From Anas platyrhynchos (lineage: Eukaryota > Chordata > Aves > Anseriformes > Anatidae): a stretch of DNA of 64,000 nt. A program made the translations under genes and the position numbers. The DNA lies in contig NC_092616.1 of the NCBI RefSeq assembly GCF_047663525.1, forward strand, positions 4,501,501 through 4,565,500, written 5' to 3'. Shown here piece by piece: positions 46,370 to 58,374 of this stretch. Each line of letters begins with the position of its first letter. Position 1 is the stretch's first letter. The notes below the pieces were generated by a model. It was not told where the DNA came from. It made no database searches and saw nothing but the letters and a program-made list of their open reading frames with translations.

Positions 46370-46925
46370 AGCAAGCTGCCCCAGGCAGCAGCCTCCCACC
46401 AGCAGCAGGACCCTGCCCTGCCGGGGGGGCTCCTTCCACCCGCAGCTTCTCCCCGCAGCGCCCTGGGCAGCTCCCCGGGCAGGCTGAGTGCTGAGCCTGG
46501 CAGGCGGCAGAGGCCCTGCCCCGCCACACAGCCCCTGGGCCACAGCAGGGACCCTTCTCTGCACCACAGCCCTGGACACCCCTGCCTGCACCCCCGGCTT
46601 CTCCTGCCTCCACGAACTGCGGCTGCATTGCCCTCCAGCCAGAGACTTACCGGGTGCAGGGCTGGGAAGTCTTCTCCCGCAGGGAGCTCTGGGCATGCTG
46701 CCACTTCTGCCTGCCTTTAAGCACTGTGTCTCTGCAGGCAGTGCCCCCAGCCCTGCTGCGCTGTGCACAGGAGCTGCTCCTGGGCAGAGCTGTCTCTCTG
46801 CAGTGCTGCCCACTTGCCAGGAGCTCCCCTTGGGCCCAGGAGCCCGGCCCAGCTCAGCAGCAGAGGCCCAGCCCAAGGCCTCCCTTGCTCTGCCTCCCAC
46901 CAGGCTCCCTGCACATGGCCCTGGT
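46370..46925 (-). repeat. GC-rich upstream cassette P-Q, copy 5' of OR 43321
   Basis: Blocks P (46370-46620) and Q (46730-46925), in the same order relative to the OR as at 21600-22365; block R is missing. Overlapping ORFs of more than 130 codons exist on both strands but are not conserved across copies. It lies about 2.1 kb from the OR start. Confidence 0.7.
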
Positions 46926-47085
46926 GCTCCAGGGCTCACGGCTACTGGAAGGCAGCAGGGTCTCTCCTGGGGAACACACTTGGAAGCAGACAAAGCAAAC
47001 ACTGACTGGCCCTCTCTAAACACTGTGCTGACTGATTTCTGCAGCAGGAATTGCCCTACCTGGGTGCAGGGCTAAGGGACGTGCC

Positions 47086-47520
47086 AAAGTTCCTCTCTGT
47101 TGTTCAACTTATTTATCAGTGAAGTGGATGATGTAACAGAGTGTACCTTCAGCAGCTTTGCTGATGACACAAAGCTGGGAAGAGAGGCTGATACCCCAGA
47201 GGGCTGTGCTGCCATTCAGAGGGACCCTGACAGGCTGGAGAGATAGGTTGAGAGAAACCCCATGAAGTTCAATAAGGGCAAGTGCAGAGTCCTGTCTCCT
47301 TACTAGGGAGGAAAACCCCCAGCACAAATACAGGCTGGGAATGACCTGCTGGAGAGCAGTTTTGCAGAGAAGGGCCTGGGATTCCTGGGGGACATCAGGC
47401 TGCGCACAAGTCAGCAGTGTGCCCTTGTGGCCAAGAAGGCCAACGGGATCCTTGGGTGCATTCGGAAGAGTGTTGCCAGGAGGCCAAGGGAGGTGATCCT
47501 CCCCCTCTACTCAGCCTGTA
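47086..47520 (+). mobile_element. CR1 RT / C-terminal fragment
   Basis: The plus strand gives a broken ORF2 with a recognisable FADDTKLG active-site block (about 47156-47180) and a [24 protein letters not shown] block (about 47410-47470). Confidence 0.85.
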
Positions 47521-48229
47521 CTAGTGCTTGGGGTTATTCCTCGCTAGGAAGGAGACATCATCTTTTCTTTGTGATGTCAAATGCATGAGAATCCTGACAG
47601 GGTCAGAAAAGTGGCCATTTAGTTGGAGAATAAGTAATAGGGCTGAATTCTCCTGAAATGCTGCTTGTTGCTTGACAGAGTGGCACACTGCCATAGTCAT
47701 GGTGACAGCCTGGCAGCTTTGTGCCTGCGTATTACTGTGAGATCAGCCATGGGATGAAGGCTTTCTTCCCTGTCTCTTCCGTTGAGAGATGGGTTTTGCC
47801 TCTCAGCAGAAGCTATTGCTGCCACATGTCACCTGGGCAACCTCTGTGAGTGGCATGCAGCCTTGGGGCCCAAACCTGTGCAAAGACTTGGTTCTCTTGC
47901 TTTCCAATATTCACTGGCATTCATTCCAAGCCAACCAACCCAAGGCCTTCACCAGAGCTGGTCATCAGGGAAAAGCACTTCCAGGACTCCTTGCAACAGG
48001 CTGCAATAATTCTACTATAGCTTATGTCAATCGTGAGTGCCTGGAGTGCTTTGGACTCTTCTAGAGGTGACTTTGGAGTATGGGAATGCTCTATACAAAC
48101 ACAAAAGAGCTTTGATATTTTAGCTTGTGCTCAGTGACTTCTGTCCTAGAGCGTGGCAGGTTATTGAATGAAAGCCTGGAATATCTGGAGTGCATCCTTG
48201 TCCTAGAGCCACTCACACACTGGCTGACA
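47521..48229. other. Non-coding, nothing recognised
   Basis: No gene, transposon or duplicate in the window is seen. Confidence 0.5.
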
Positions 48230-49895
48230 CTGACTGGGTTACTGAAAATACAGTCTGGTGGGGGACTTCAGCTTCCCGGATGTCTTCTGGAAAGACAATA
48301 CAGCAGAGAGGAAACCGTCTAGGAGGTCTCTGGAGTGGGTGGAAATAACTTCCTGACGCAGCTTGTCAGTGAGGCAACCAGGGAAGGTGCCCTGCTAGAA
48401 CTTTTTGCTTGTGAACAGAGAAGGACTTGGGAGGGATGTGGAGGTTGGAAGACAACTCTTGGTCATAGCAATCACAAATTAACAGAGTTTTTGATTCTTG
48501 GAGAGGTAAGGAACAGGGTTAGCAGTATTGCCTCCCTGTATTTCTGGAGGGTTGAATTTGGCTTGTTAAGGAGACTGTTTGGCAGAGTCCCTCGGGAGGC
48601 AGTCCAGAAGGGCAAAGGAGTCCAGGAAGGCTGGACACACTTCAAGAACGAAATCCTAAAGGCACAGGAAAAGGTCATCCCCATGTGCTGAAAGATGAGC
48701 CAGCAGAGGAGATCGTCCTGGCTGAACAGAGAGCTTTGGCTGAATATCAGTAAGAAAAAGAGAGTTTATAACCTTTGGAAGGAGGAGCAGGACACTCAGG
48801 AGGATTAACTACAAAGATGTTGTGAGGTTGTGCAGGGAGAAAATTCAATGGGCCAAAGCCCAACTGGAACTCAGTCTGGCCATAAAGGAGAATGAAAAAT
48901 GATTTTCTAAATGACTTAGCAACAAAAGGAGGACTAAGGAGAATCTCCATCCTTAATAATATGTGGGGGGAAACACAGTTGAGAAGAGATGAGGAAAAGG
49001 CAGAGGTGCTTAATGCCGCCTTTGTCTTCTTTAGTAGGAAGTCCAGTTGTTCTCTGGCTGTCCAGCCCCCGGAGCTAGTAGACAGGGGTGAGGAGCAGAA
49101 TGAAGCCCTCCTAATCCAAGAGGAGATGTTTAACGACTTGCTACTCCACTTACACATACACAATGGGGCCAGATGGGATCCACCCAAGGGTAATGAAAGA
49201 GACGGCAGAAGTACTTACAAGTAACTTTCCAACATTTATCAGCAGTTCTGGCTGCCAGGGGAGGTCCCAGTCAACTCTCCCCTAGCAAATGTGATGCCCA
49301 TCTACAGGAAAGGCCAGAAGGAGGACCCAGGGAACTACAGGCCTGTCAGTCTGACTTTGGTGCCGGGGAAGGACATGATGCAGATTATCCTGACTGCCAT
49401 CATGCAGCACATACAGGATAACCAGGTGATCAGTCAGCCTGGATTTATGAAAGGCAGGTCCTGCTTGATGAACCTGTTCTTCTATGAAAAGATGATGTAC
49501 TTAGCGGATGAGGGAAAGGCTGTGGATGTTGTCCTCCTAAGGTTTAGTAAAGGCTCTGACTGTTTCCCAGACTTCCAATTGGCAGCAGGTCACAAGTGGA
49601 GTCCCCCATGGCTCAGAACAGGGGCCAGCAAAAGTACAAGAGGAAATGGCCTCAAGTTGCACCAGGGGAGGTTTAGGTTGGATATTGGGGAAAATGTCTT
49701 CCCTGAAAGGCTTGTGATGCATTGGAACAGGCTGCACAGGGATGTGGTGGAGTGGTCATCCCTGGAGGTATTCCCAAGACATGTAGATGTGGTGCCTAGG
49801 GACATGGTTTAGTGGTAGATGTGGCAGTGTTAGGTTAACGGACTTGATGATTTGCGATGTTTTCCAATCTACATGTCTCTATGATTCTATGCTTT
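48230..49895 (+). mobile_element. CR1 LINE reaching back into the endonuclease, RT core deleted
   Basis: The longest 5' reach of any CR1 copy here. It starts in the endonuclease end (the VGDFSFPD-like motif at about 48255), passes through the linker (HSNHKLTEF, about 48465) and RT start ([13 protein letters not shown], about 49325), and keeps the 3' end to about 49895. ORF 49291-49812 runs from the RT start straight into the C-terminal [12 protein letters not shown] block: everything between the VVLLRFSKG catalytic region and the C-terminus, including FADD, has been lost in a nearly in-frame deletion around 49560-49625. Frameshifts elsewhere disable it. Confidence 0.85.
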
Positions 49896-50340
49896 TATGA
49901 GTCTAACAAAAGTCACAATCATTGGAAGGCAGCCACTGCAGTCTGGAAACTCGAGACTGTGGCCTGGACAAGACCATAGGTTCTGCAAGGGATTCCTGTG
50001 GGCTGGCACCATGCATTCTGGAAGACTTGCCAGTGGATTGCTGGAGTTCACTACACTTGAAATTGCCATGAAGATATTCGTGTTGGGTCACGTGTGATAA
50101 ACTCAGGTGGAAAGACTCAAGAGCAGGTGACTTTGAGTGGCTGTTGCAGAGCTCAGCAGCTTGCCCCAGTCTGGGAATATGTCCCCTTCTACCTAGGGGA
50201 ATTAAAAAGGATTAGTATGACCAGAATCATCAGGTCAATCTGCACAGTAAGGGAAAGTAATAGTTATTGTGCCGTAGGTACAGCAGGCAATAGGCCTTGG
50301 ATTGGGCCTCAGAAGACCCAGCAGATGTAATCCAGCTGAG
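49896..50340. repeat. Inverted repeat arm 1 (unidentified sequence)
   Basis: About 435 bases that recur in reverse at 58375-58830. Shared motifs include CAGACTG(T)GG(C), GGGAATATGTCCCCTT and AAAAGGATTA. No coding potential is conserved. It sits between two CR1 elements; origin unknown. Confidence 0.75.
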
Positions 50341-50439
50341 CTAAGACAAACACTGTGAGCAGAGTGAAGTACACTTCGAGCAGAGGAGCTGGGTGACCAG
50401 CATGGCTGAGCGAGGACCTGCTGCTTAAACTGAGGGAAA

Positions 50440-52375
50440 AATAGGAAAATGTACAGAAGCAGAAGCAGGGTTGTATAGCCTGGGAGGAATACAGGGGTGT
50501 CATCTAGATGTGTAGAGATGGGATCAGGAAAGCCAAGGCAGAGACGGAACAGAACTTGGCAAGGGACATGAAGAATAACAAGAAGGGGTTCTATGGATAC
50601 ATAGGCAGGAGACAGCCCAAGGAGAGTGTTCCCCCTCTGATAAACAAGATGGGAGAACTGGCTTCCTCAGACATGGAAAAAGCTGAGGTACTCAATAAGT
50701 GCTTTGCCTCAGTCTTCACTCGTGGTCAAGTTTCCTGTGTCTGTCAGGACCCTGAACCTCGAGGAGAGGGTGAGAGGAGTGGATTCTGTCCCACTGTGAC
50801 AGTGGAACAAGTCTGGGACTGCCTAATGAAACTGGATGTGTACAAGTCCATGGGGCCAGAGGGCATACATCCCAGGGTGCTGAGAGAGATGTCTGATGTG
50901 GTTGCTGAGCCGCTCTCCATCATATTTGAAAAATCATGGCTGCTGGGTGAAGCCCCCAGTCACTGGATAAAGGGAAACATTACCCAGTTTTAAGAAAGGG
51001 AGAAAGGAAGAGCTGGGGAACTACAGGCTGGTGATCCTCACCTCTGTGCCTGAGATGATCATGGAACAGTCCCTCCTGGAACACATCTGAAAGCATGCAT
51101 GAGATAAAGAGGTGATTCGAGACAGCCAGTATGGCTTCACCAAAGGCAGATCTTGCCTAACCAATCTGGTGGCCTTCTATGATGGAGTGATGAAATCAGT
51201 GGAGAAAGGAAGGGCTACGAATATCATCTACCTGGACTTGAGCAAAGCCTTTGATATGGTCCCTCACCACATTCGCCTCTCTATATTGGAGAGGTATAGA
51301 TTTGAAGGATGAACTGTTAGTTGAAACAAGAATTGGTTGGCTGGTCGCAGCCAAAGGGTTGTGGTCAATGGTTCTATGTCTGGGTGGAGGCCAGTCACAA
51401 GTGGTGTACCTCAGGGGTCGGTCTTTGGACGGGTACTCTTCAACATCTTTATCAATGACATTGATGATGGAATCGAGCACAAGTTTGGAGATGACACCAA
51501 GCTGAGTGGTGCAGTCGATACAATAGAGGGAAGGGATGCCATCCAGAGGGACCTGGACAGGCTGGAGTACTGGGCCCATGAGAACCTAATGAGGCTCAAC
51601 AAGGCCAAGTGCAAGGTGTTGCACTTGGACTTGGGCAATCCCAGGTCTTTATATAGACTGGGCAAAGAAGAACTTGAGAGCAGCCCTGTGGAGAAGAACT
51701 CGAGGGCCCTGCTGGACAAGAAGCTGCACATGAGCCAGCAGTGTGCACTTTCAACCTGGCAGGCCAACTGTATCCTGGGCTGCATTAAAAAGGAGTGGCC
51801 AGGAGGGAGAGGGAGGTGATTGTCGCCCTCTGCTCTGTTCTTGTGAGACCCCACCTGGAATACTGCGTACAGGCCTGAGGCCCCCAGCACAAGAAGGATG
51901 TGGAGCTCTTGGAACGGATCCAGAGGAGGGCCACTCAGATGATCAGAGGGCTAAAGCATCTCCTCTATGCAGAAAGGTTGAAGGAACTAGGCTTGTTTAG
52001 CTTGGAGAAGAGAAGGCTCCACTAAGACATCATAGTAGCATTCCAGTACTTGAAGGGAGTGTATAAACAGGAGGGGGAAATGCCTGTTCATATGTGTCGG
52101 TAGTGATAGGACAAGGGGGAATGGTTTTAAAGTAAGACAAGGGAGGTTTAGACTAGAAATTAGGAGAGCTTTTTGCACTCAGAGGGTGGTGAGGCACTGG
52201 AACATGTTGCCCAGAGAGGTTGTGGATGCCCCATCCCTGGAGGCATTCAAGGCCACCTGGATGTGGCTCTGGGCAGCCTACTCTAGTGCTTGGCAACCCT
52301 GCCCAGAGCAGGGGGATTGAAAGTAGATTATTTTTCAGGTCCTTTTCAACACAGGACATTCCATGATTCTATAAT
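50440..52375 (+). mobile_element. CR1 LINE, linker to 3' end, broken
   Basis: ORF2 is spread over successive frames: 50508-50993 (linker, ending before the RT), 51112-51312 ([14 protein letters not shown] catalytic block), 51337-51819 (GVPQGSVFG then FGDDTKLSG), and a decayed C-terminus. The active-site FADD has become FGDD. The 3' UTR and tail end at about 52375. It differs enough from the 1853 copy to be another CR1 subfamily. Confidence 0.88.
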
Positions 52376-52384
52376 GTTTTTCCT

Positions 52385-53420
52385 CCCAGAGTCACATCCC
52401 AAAGAGGCAGCACCGCCCAGGTGCACCTGGCCCTGGATTGCCCCCAATAGCACGGAGGCATGCCTAGAGAAGTCCTAGGGATAAAGGCATCCCTACCATC
52501 TGGACCCAGGAGTCCTGGCTGCCACATTGTCCCCTGAGCTCAGAGGGACACTCAGGCAGGAGTCTCAAAACAGCAGCCAACAGCCTCATCCAGCCTCCCT
52601 CCAAAGCCCAGGACTTGCAGCTTTGGACAGCTGACAGCCCCTGTGACAAATCTTGGAAAGGGGCTCCTGACACCCTCACCTTTGGAGGACAGCTGCAGGA
52701 ACACTGGGAACAGGGAAGTCAGGCCAGAGGCGATGGTCGCCCTCCAGCAGCCCTCCATCTCGCTTGCTGCTGGCCCTCAGCTCAGGACAAGGGATGCCCG
52801 CCCTGGCTCCTCAACCACAGCTCCTCTGCAAGGTGCCCCTGCTCCTCCGCCTGTCAGCGAGGGTCGCCCAGTGCAAGCTTGCTGCCTGCTGACCCCACTC
52901 CTGGCCACACAAGGACAGCGCTGGGGAGCACCCAAGCAGTGCCCAGCAGGGACCAGGCCTTGCAGGGAAGTGCCGGCACTGCCGCTGCTCCAGTGACGAT
53001 ATCCTGGTGATGCAGTGCCCCCTCTGTGACATCAGCCTGTGACATTTGAAGGCCTGTGAGGTCAGCAGCATGGAGATGGCACAGCTCAGGAGAGAGATAA
53101 GAGATGCACTTCCCTTCTGCCCAGTTCTTTTCGGGATCAGGAACAGATCAGGGACATCTCCAAATGGTGGCAAAGGCCATGGAATAAAGGCAGTGGAGCC
53201 CTGGAGATACCACTACTGCCCCCTTTTACCAACATGCTTCTGCTGTTGGGAGCCCTCCCACACTGGTTGGGTTTGAGGCTTGTCCTGGGGCCTGGATTTT
53301 TCAAAAGATGGGAGCAAAGGCACCTGGGATGGAACAGCCCCTTGGTGTGCCTGAACTCTTCACTGCATGTAACTCACTTCTGAAAGAAGGATGTGTTTTA
53401 CAGAGTGAATTGGAGTACAT
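52385..53420. repeat. Non-coding module U, long form, copy 4
   Basis: Partner of 25650-26660 at an offset of about 26.8 kb. No conserved frame; not coding. Confidence 0.7.
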
Positions 53421-54589
53421 GCCAGGGCCTCAGCACCATCCCCCAGTCTGCCATGCAGGAGGCAGAGGTGGTACACGAGGGAAGGGCAGAAGTACCCTCA
53501 AAATGTCATGATGAGAGAGAGGAGTAGGGCACTACTGCAGACAAAAAGGGGAGTGGGGAGAATGGTCTAGGATGGATGCCATGCTCCCCTGTAGGCTGCC
53601 ACAGCCTCCCCATGGCCCACGGCTTTGGACCTTCAGAGGAGGTGGAGACCACAGAAGGGGCTGAGGTGGGGGGGCAGCCTGCCCCTTGCAGCTGGGCTGC
53701 CAGATCTGCCTGCAGAAGACCACTTGTGTCTCTGTGTCCACAGTGGAGGAGGAACCCATCCTGATTTAGGATCTAAACTCTCTCATTTCAGGAGACCTGT
53801 GGCATGCTGAAGGCAGGACTGCAGCCCCTGACCCTACTGTACACAGATATACTGGTTCCGTGTCAGCTGGACCATGTCAAGTGGGCTGCAGGGAAACATA
53901 AGGCTGAGCCTGTGCAGCTCATCTCTTTCCATGTGCTGAAAACTGGACTACAACATGCCTTGTGCAAGAGGAGTGTCAAGACACAGGTTTTCCTGTTTGC
54001 AAGTGTCAGATCCTGGTGAACATCACCTAGGTTGGCCCATCTGACACCTGTGCACAGAAGCTTTCTCCAAGAACCCACAGAAACCACGGGGAATGTTTGA
54101 ACCCAACAGTGTCCCTTTCCTGTGGTTGTCAGAGTGAATAAAGTCCCCCACAGTGACATAGAGTCATTGAACTCAACTTACTCCAATGGCTTCCCCAAGA
54201 CTTTGCCCACTTCGTCAGCCTGGCTGCAGACATTTACCTCCTGCCATGCTGTCACCCTGACTGGCTTTTGTCCCTAAACCATAAGGGCTCCCCCAGTCTG
54301 CTGCCCAATACATAGAAGAGATACATGCATCCAAGACAGATTCTTCACGTGGAGCAACCTCTCGTTGATCATGCCCAATTGTCTTTTCTGAAGAATCTGC
54401 ACCCATTCAACATGATCACGCTGTCACCCTGACTGGCTCTCCTCTGACCTCACAAGGGCTCCCCCAGTGTACTGCCAGTTCCATGGACAGGACAAAGGAA
54501 GGTGAATCTTATACAGATTTTATTAACTTTATTTTTATTTTAGGAGAGGTGATTCTGCTGCCAAGAATTGTGTGTGCCAAGTGAGGGAA
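53421..54589. other. Non-coding, with a short internal repeat
   Basis: No gene is seen. A segment beginning GCTGTCACCCTGACTGGCT with GGGCTCCCCCAGT after it occurs twice, at about 54247-54300 and 54419-54472. A CR1-like or LTR identity was not recognised. Confidence 0.5.
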
Positions 54590-55780
54590 GGAACCCCAGA
54601 GATCCCTTCAGGCTGTTTGCTAGCAGGTTCCCCTGCAGCCCCAGGGCCATGTGCAGGGAGCCCGGTGGGGGGCAGAGCAAGGGAGGCCTTGGGCTGGGCC
54701 TCTGCTGCTGAGCTGGGCCAGGCTCCTGGGCCCAAGGGGAGCTCCTGGCAAGCGGGCAGCGCTGCACAGAGACAGCTCTGCCCAGGAGCAGCTCCTCTGC
54801 ACAGCGCAGCAGGGCTGGGGGCTCTGATTGCAGGTGGCAGTGGGAGAGGAGAGAAAGGAGAAAGAAATTATGGGCTGAGTGGAATATGTGTATGCTGAGA
54901 GCTCAAAGGAGGAGAGATCTTCCTAGCACATAACACGGTAAGTCTCTTTCTGCAGTGCAATTCACAGGAGTATCGTGGAGGGTTTTCCAATAGCCAGAAC
55001 TTCCCACAGATCACGCCGGATACACTTGTTTTTCCTTTAGTGTGGAGAAGCACATTCAGCAGAGGAGGGGTTCCCTGCAGGGTCAATGTCCAAGTCCCAA
55101 GAGCTCCCTTTTTGCAGGCCATCTGCGGGCTGTGAAGCCGGGGGTGCAGGCAGGGGTGTCCAGGGCTGTGGTGCAGAGCAGGGTCCCTGCTGTGGCCCAG
55201 GGGCTGTGTGCCGGGGCAGGGCCTCTGCCGCCTGCCAGGCTCAGCACTCAGCCTGCCCGGGGAGCTGCCCAGGGCGCTGTGGGGAGAAGCTGCGGGTGGA
55301 AGGAGCCCCCCCGGCAGGGCAGGGTCCTGCTGCTGGCAGGAGGCTGCTCCCTTCCGCAGCCTGCTCACAGCTCCACAGAATACCAAGAGAATTTCACTCT
55401 CATATTTCCTTAGCCTCTCCTTTCAGTTTCTGTTTTAGGCTCAGTGGAAACAGAAATATTTGATGTTATTTTCTAGAAAAGCCTGACAGTCCTAAGGCAT
55501 CCTAAGGAGGTTACAAGGACCCCCAGTAAATCCCTATCCAGAAATCTCCACCACCCCTTGCACAGTGTCAGCAGGGTCTGTGTGCCCTGGGCTCTAGGAC
55601 GTGCCCCCAGCGAGCTGCCCCTGGGCAGAGCCCTGCTGCCAGGAGGTGTCTGCAGGGCAGAGCTGAGCACCCAGCGGGTGGGATGGGGGCTGTGAGCTGC
55701 AGGCAGGAGGCGTGGGGACAGAGACCCAGCTGCAGGCAGGGACAGAGGCAGGCAGCAGAGCAATGGGCAGGGAATTGTAG
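54590..55780 (+). repeat. GC-rich upstream cassette Q-P-R, copy 5' of OR 56747
   Basis: Blocks Q (54590-54835), P (55125-55370) and R (55560-55780) precede the OR by 1.0-2.2 kb. This is the reference arrangement for the same cassette at the lost OR (27930-29035) and, in reverse, at OR 19249. Not coding on present evidence. Confidence 0.7.
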
Positions 55781-56746
55781 GACAGTGCTAACGGAGTAGT
55801 CTGGCACCTCTCTGTCTGCCCTCTAGCTCACAGGATTCAGGACGTGACTCATAACCTCAGTACCAGGACCTCACTCACATCAGGCCCTTCTGAGTTCCTG
55901 TTGGTCCCTCACCTTGCCTTCCCTGGCAGAAGCCCTGTGCTATTCCTCTCTCTTCTTAGACCTGCAGCTGCTGTTCTTGCTTTATGGCTCCCTGCAGATG
56001 AGGAGATGGGGCTTTCAGTTGCAGCTCAAGAACTGACCCTTTGGGTCCCACCACGCAGATGTGTCTGTAGGAGGAAGGTGCCCAGAGTTCCCCTTCTAAC
56101 CTGTGGGGCTCTGGGCAATGAGGCAGGGAGAGAGCTGCATCTCCTTCCAGGGAATTTTGTTCCAATTTCACAATCATTGAGCAGCTCAATGTGGGCAACT
56201 CGACTGAGCCCTAGAAGAGTCTGTCTGAGACCAGGGTAGATGGCAGACTGGCTATCCTCACTGCACTAAGGACAGTCACTTTGCTTGTCAAGAGCTCACC
56301 TGGTACACCTTTACAAATGCCAGTGTTTTCTACCCTCTAAAAATGCTTCTGAGGGAGAAACAACCAGAACAAAGTAAATCACAAGTACTGTTCATCAGTA
56401 AAGAGTGTTGACAGTGGTAATGCTGTGAAGTCCAATATATCAGAGGTAGATTTAATCAGAGATCACTCCTGGTTTCTTTTCATGTAGAGCTGTAGGACAG
56501 GTCTGAATCCTCCAGCACCCACAGCAGAGACCGCTGCTCCCAGGGGCACATTCCTCTAGAACCAACCAGACCTCAAACAAGGGAGCAGCACAAAAGTCTC
56601 AGAAAGGGGAAAGTCACTGTAGGGGAGTTTGGATGGGAAGATATTTTTTTTTTCTTTTGATTTGTTTTATTTTGTTTCAGAGTTGTCTCTCCTAATTATC
56701 ACTGTCTTTTCTTCCTTAGGTAGTCCCATTTGTCCAGGAGGATCAG
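55781..56746 (+). other. 5' flank of the OR at 56747
   Basis: Collinear with 20194-21119 in reverse. A long pyrimidine tract (56643-56680) and TTTTCTTCCTTAGGTAG (56707-56723) form a likely intron end with two possible AGs, 24 to 28 bases before the ATG, in keeping with a 5' non-coding exon. Confidence 0.6.
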
Positions 56747-57682
56747 ATGACCAACAGCAGCTCCATCACCGAGTTCCTCCTCCTGCCATTTGCAGATACG
56801 CGGGAGCTGAAGCTCCTGCATTTTGTGCTCTTCCTGGGCATCTACCTGGCTGCCCTCCTGGGCAACGGCCTCATCCTCACCACCGTAGCCTGTGACCACC
56901 ACCTCCACACCCCCATGTACTTCTTCCTCTTCAACCTTGCCCTCCTCGACCTGGGCTGCATCTCTATCACTGTCCCCAAAGCCATGGCCAATTCTCTGTG
57001 GGACACCAGGGCTATTTGCTATGCAGGATGTGCTGCACAGGTCTTTTTCTTTTTCTTTTTCTTTTTAGCAGAGTTTTCTATTCTCACCATCATGTCGTAT
57101 GACCGCTACGTTGCCATCTGCAAGCCCCTGCACTATGGGACCCTCCTGGGCAGGAGAGCTTGTGCCCAGATGGCAGCAGCTGCCTGGGGCAGTGGGGTTC
57201 TCTATGCTCTGCTGCATACAGCCAGTACATTTTCACTGTCTTTCTGCAGAGGCAATGCTGTGGAGCAATTCTTTTGTGAAATCCCCCAGATCCTCAAGCT
57301 CTCCTGTTCGTCCTTATACCACAGCGAAACTGGGCTTCTCACATTTAGTGTTTTTGTGTTTTTGGGGTGTTTTGTGTTCATTGTGCTCTCCTATGTGCAG
57401 ATTTTCAGGTCTGTGCTGAGGATCCCCTCTGTGCAGGGACGGCACAAAGCCTTTTCCACATGCGTCCCTCACCTGGCTGTGGTCTGCTTGTTTCTCAGTA
57501 CTGGCATATTTGCCTACCTGAAGCCCCCCTCAATCTCCTCACCATCCCTGAATCTGTCAGTGGCAGTTCTCTACTCGGTGCTGCCTCAAGTATTGAACCC
57601 TTTCATCTACAGCATGAGGAATCAGGAGCTCAAGAATTCTATTAGAAAAGTGATGTCATGGATATTTTTCAGGATGTTCTGA
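56747..57682 (+). CDS. OR14-like: Olfactory receptor, OR14-type, intact (311 aa)
   Basis: A complete odorant receptor starting MTNSSSITEF. Landmarks: glycosylation site NSS at 3-5, GN at 39-40, PMYFFL at 56-61, cysteines 95 and 177 for the loop disulfide, MSYDRYVAIC at 116-125, KAFSTCVPHL before helix 6, PFIYSMRN in helix 7, and a short tail ending RMF. Helix 3 contains seven phenylalanines in a row (100-106) encoded by a CTTTTT hexamer array at 57041-57067. Protein length in this part equals that of the paralogs, so residues were replaced, not added. It is the intact partner of the left-edge OR at 1-464 and of the lost OR near 30 kb. The intact frame suggests function, although the phenylalanine run lies in the ligand-facing helix. 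Confidence 0.95.
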   Translation: MTNSSSITEFLLLPFADTRELKLLHFVLFLGIYLAALLGNGLILTTVACDHHLHTPMYFFLFNLALLDLGCISITVPKAMANSLWDTRAICYAGCAAQVFFFFFFFLAEFSILTIMSYDRYVAICKPLHYGTLLGRRACAQMAAAAWGSGVLYALLHTASTFSLSFCRGNAVEQFFCEIPQILKLSCSSLYHSETGLLTFSVFVFLGCFVFIVLSYVQIFRSVLRIPSVQGRHKAFSTCVPHLAVVCLFLSTGIFAYLKPPSISSPSLNLSVAVLYSVLPQVLNPFIYSMRNQELKNSIRKVMSWIFFRMF

Positions 57683-58374
57683 GGAAATTGATGGGATCTT
57701 TCAGCAGCTATAGACTCCTTCGTTTCTTGTGCAAGTAAAGTGTTGTTTTTCTCATGACAGGGCAAGGCTTGATTTACTTCTACAGTAATATTGCTGTTTT
57801 TTGTTTGTTTGTTTGTTTTGTTTTGTTTTCCTTGTGATGTTTTCCACAGAGAAATACTGTTCTTCATCCCCTTGTGCTCAAGTAGCAACATTTCTTGTGT
57901 GACACGGAGGCTCTGCATAAACGAGGAGCCAGCCTCTCTGTATTTAAAAAATAGAAATCAAGCTACAATAACTTCTTTGTCTGGACTCCACTCTCAGCAG
58001 ATCAGGAAGTAATGGGAACACTTGTCACACTTGTCTGGCTGCAGCAGGTCTGGGCAGGCTGCCCTGGCCCTGGGTTTGTCAGGAGCTGCCTGAGGACCCC
58101 CAGGGATGGCATGGAGGGGCTGCAGCCCTCTGAGGATGTGCTGCAGAGGAGAGCTGGGGACACAGCAGGGGACACTGACCTCTATTTGCTGGTGCCATGG
58201 CTGTCCCATCTCTGGGGCTGAGCCCTTTGTATCCCAAGGAGCTGCTGTGCCCTTCAGCTGAACCTGCAATAATCATGGCACAACAGAAACCTCTTACAGC
58301 TTCACTTTGCATCCTCCTTCATGGTAGGGCACTGCTCCGTGTCCTTCGCTCTGCTCACGGTGTTTGTCTTAGAT
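57683..58374 (+). repeat. OR 3' flank and downstream block (unit C copy)
   Basis: Matches 465-1010 and 18720-19248 (reverse). It holds a GTTT/GTTTT array at 57799-57830. Similarity to the other units stops near 58270. No gene is seen. Confidence 0.7.
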
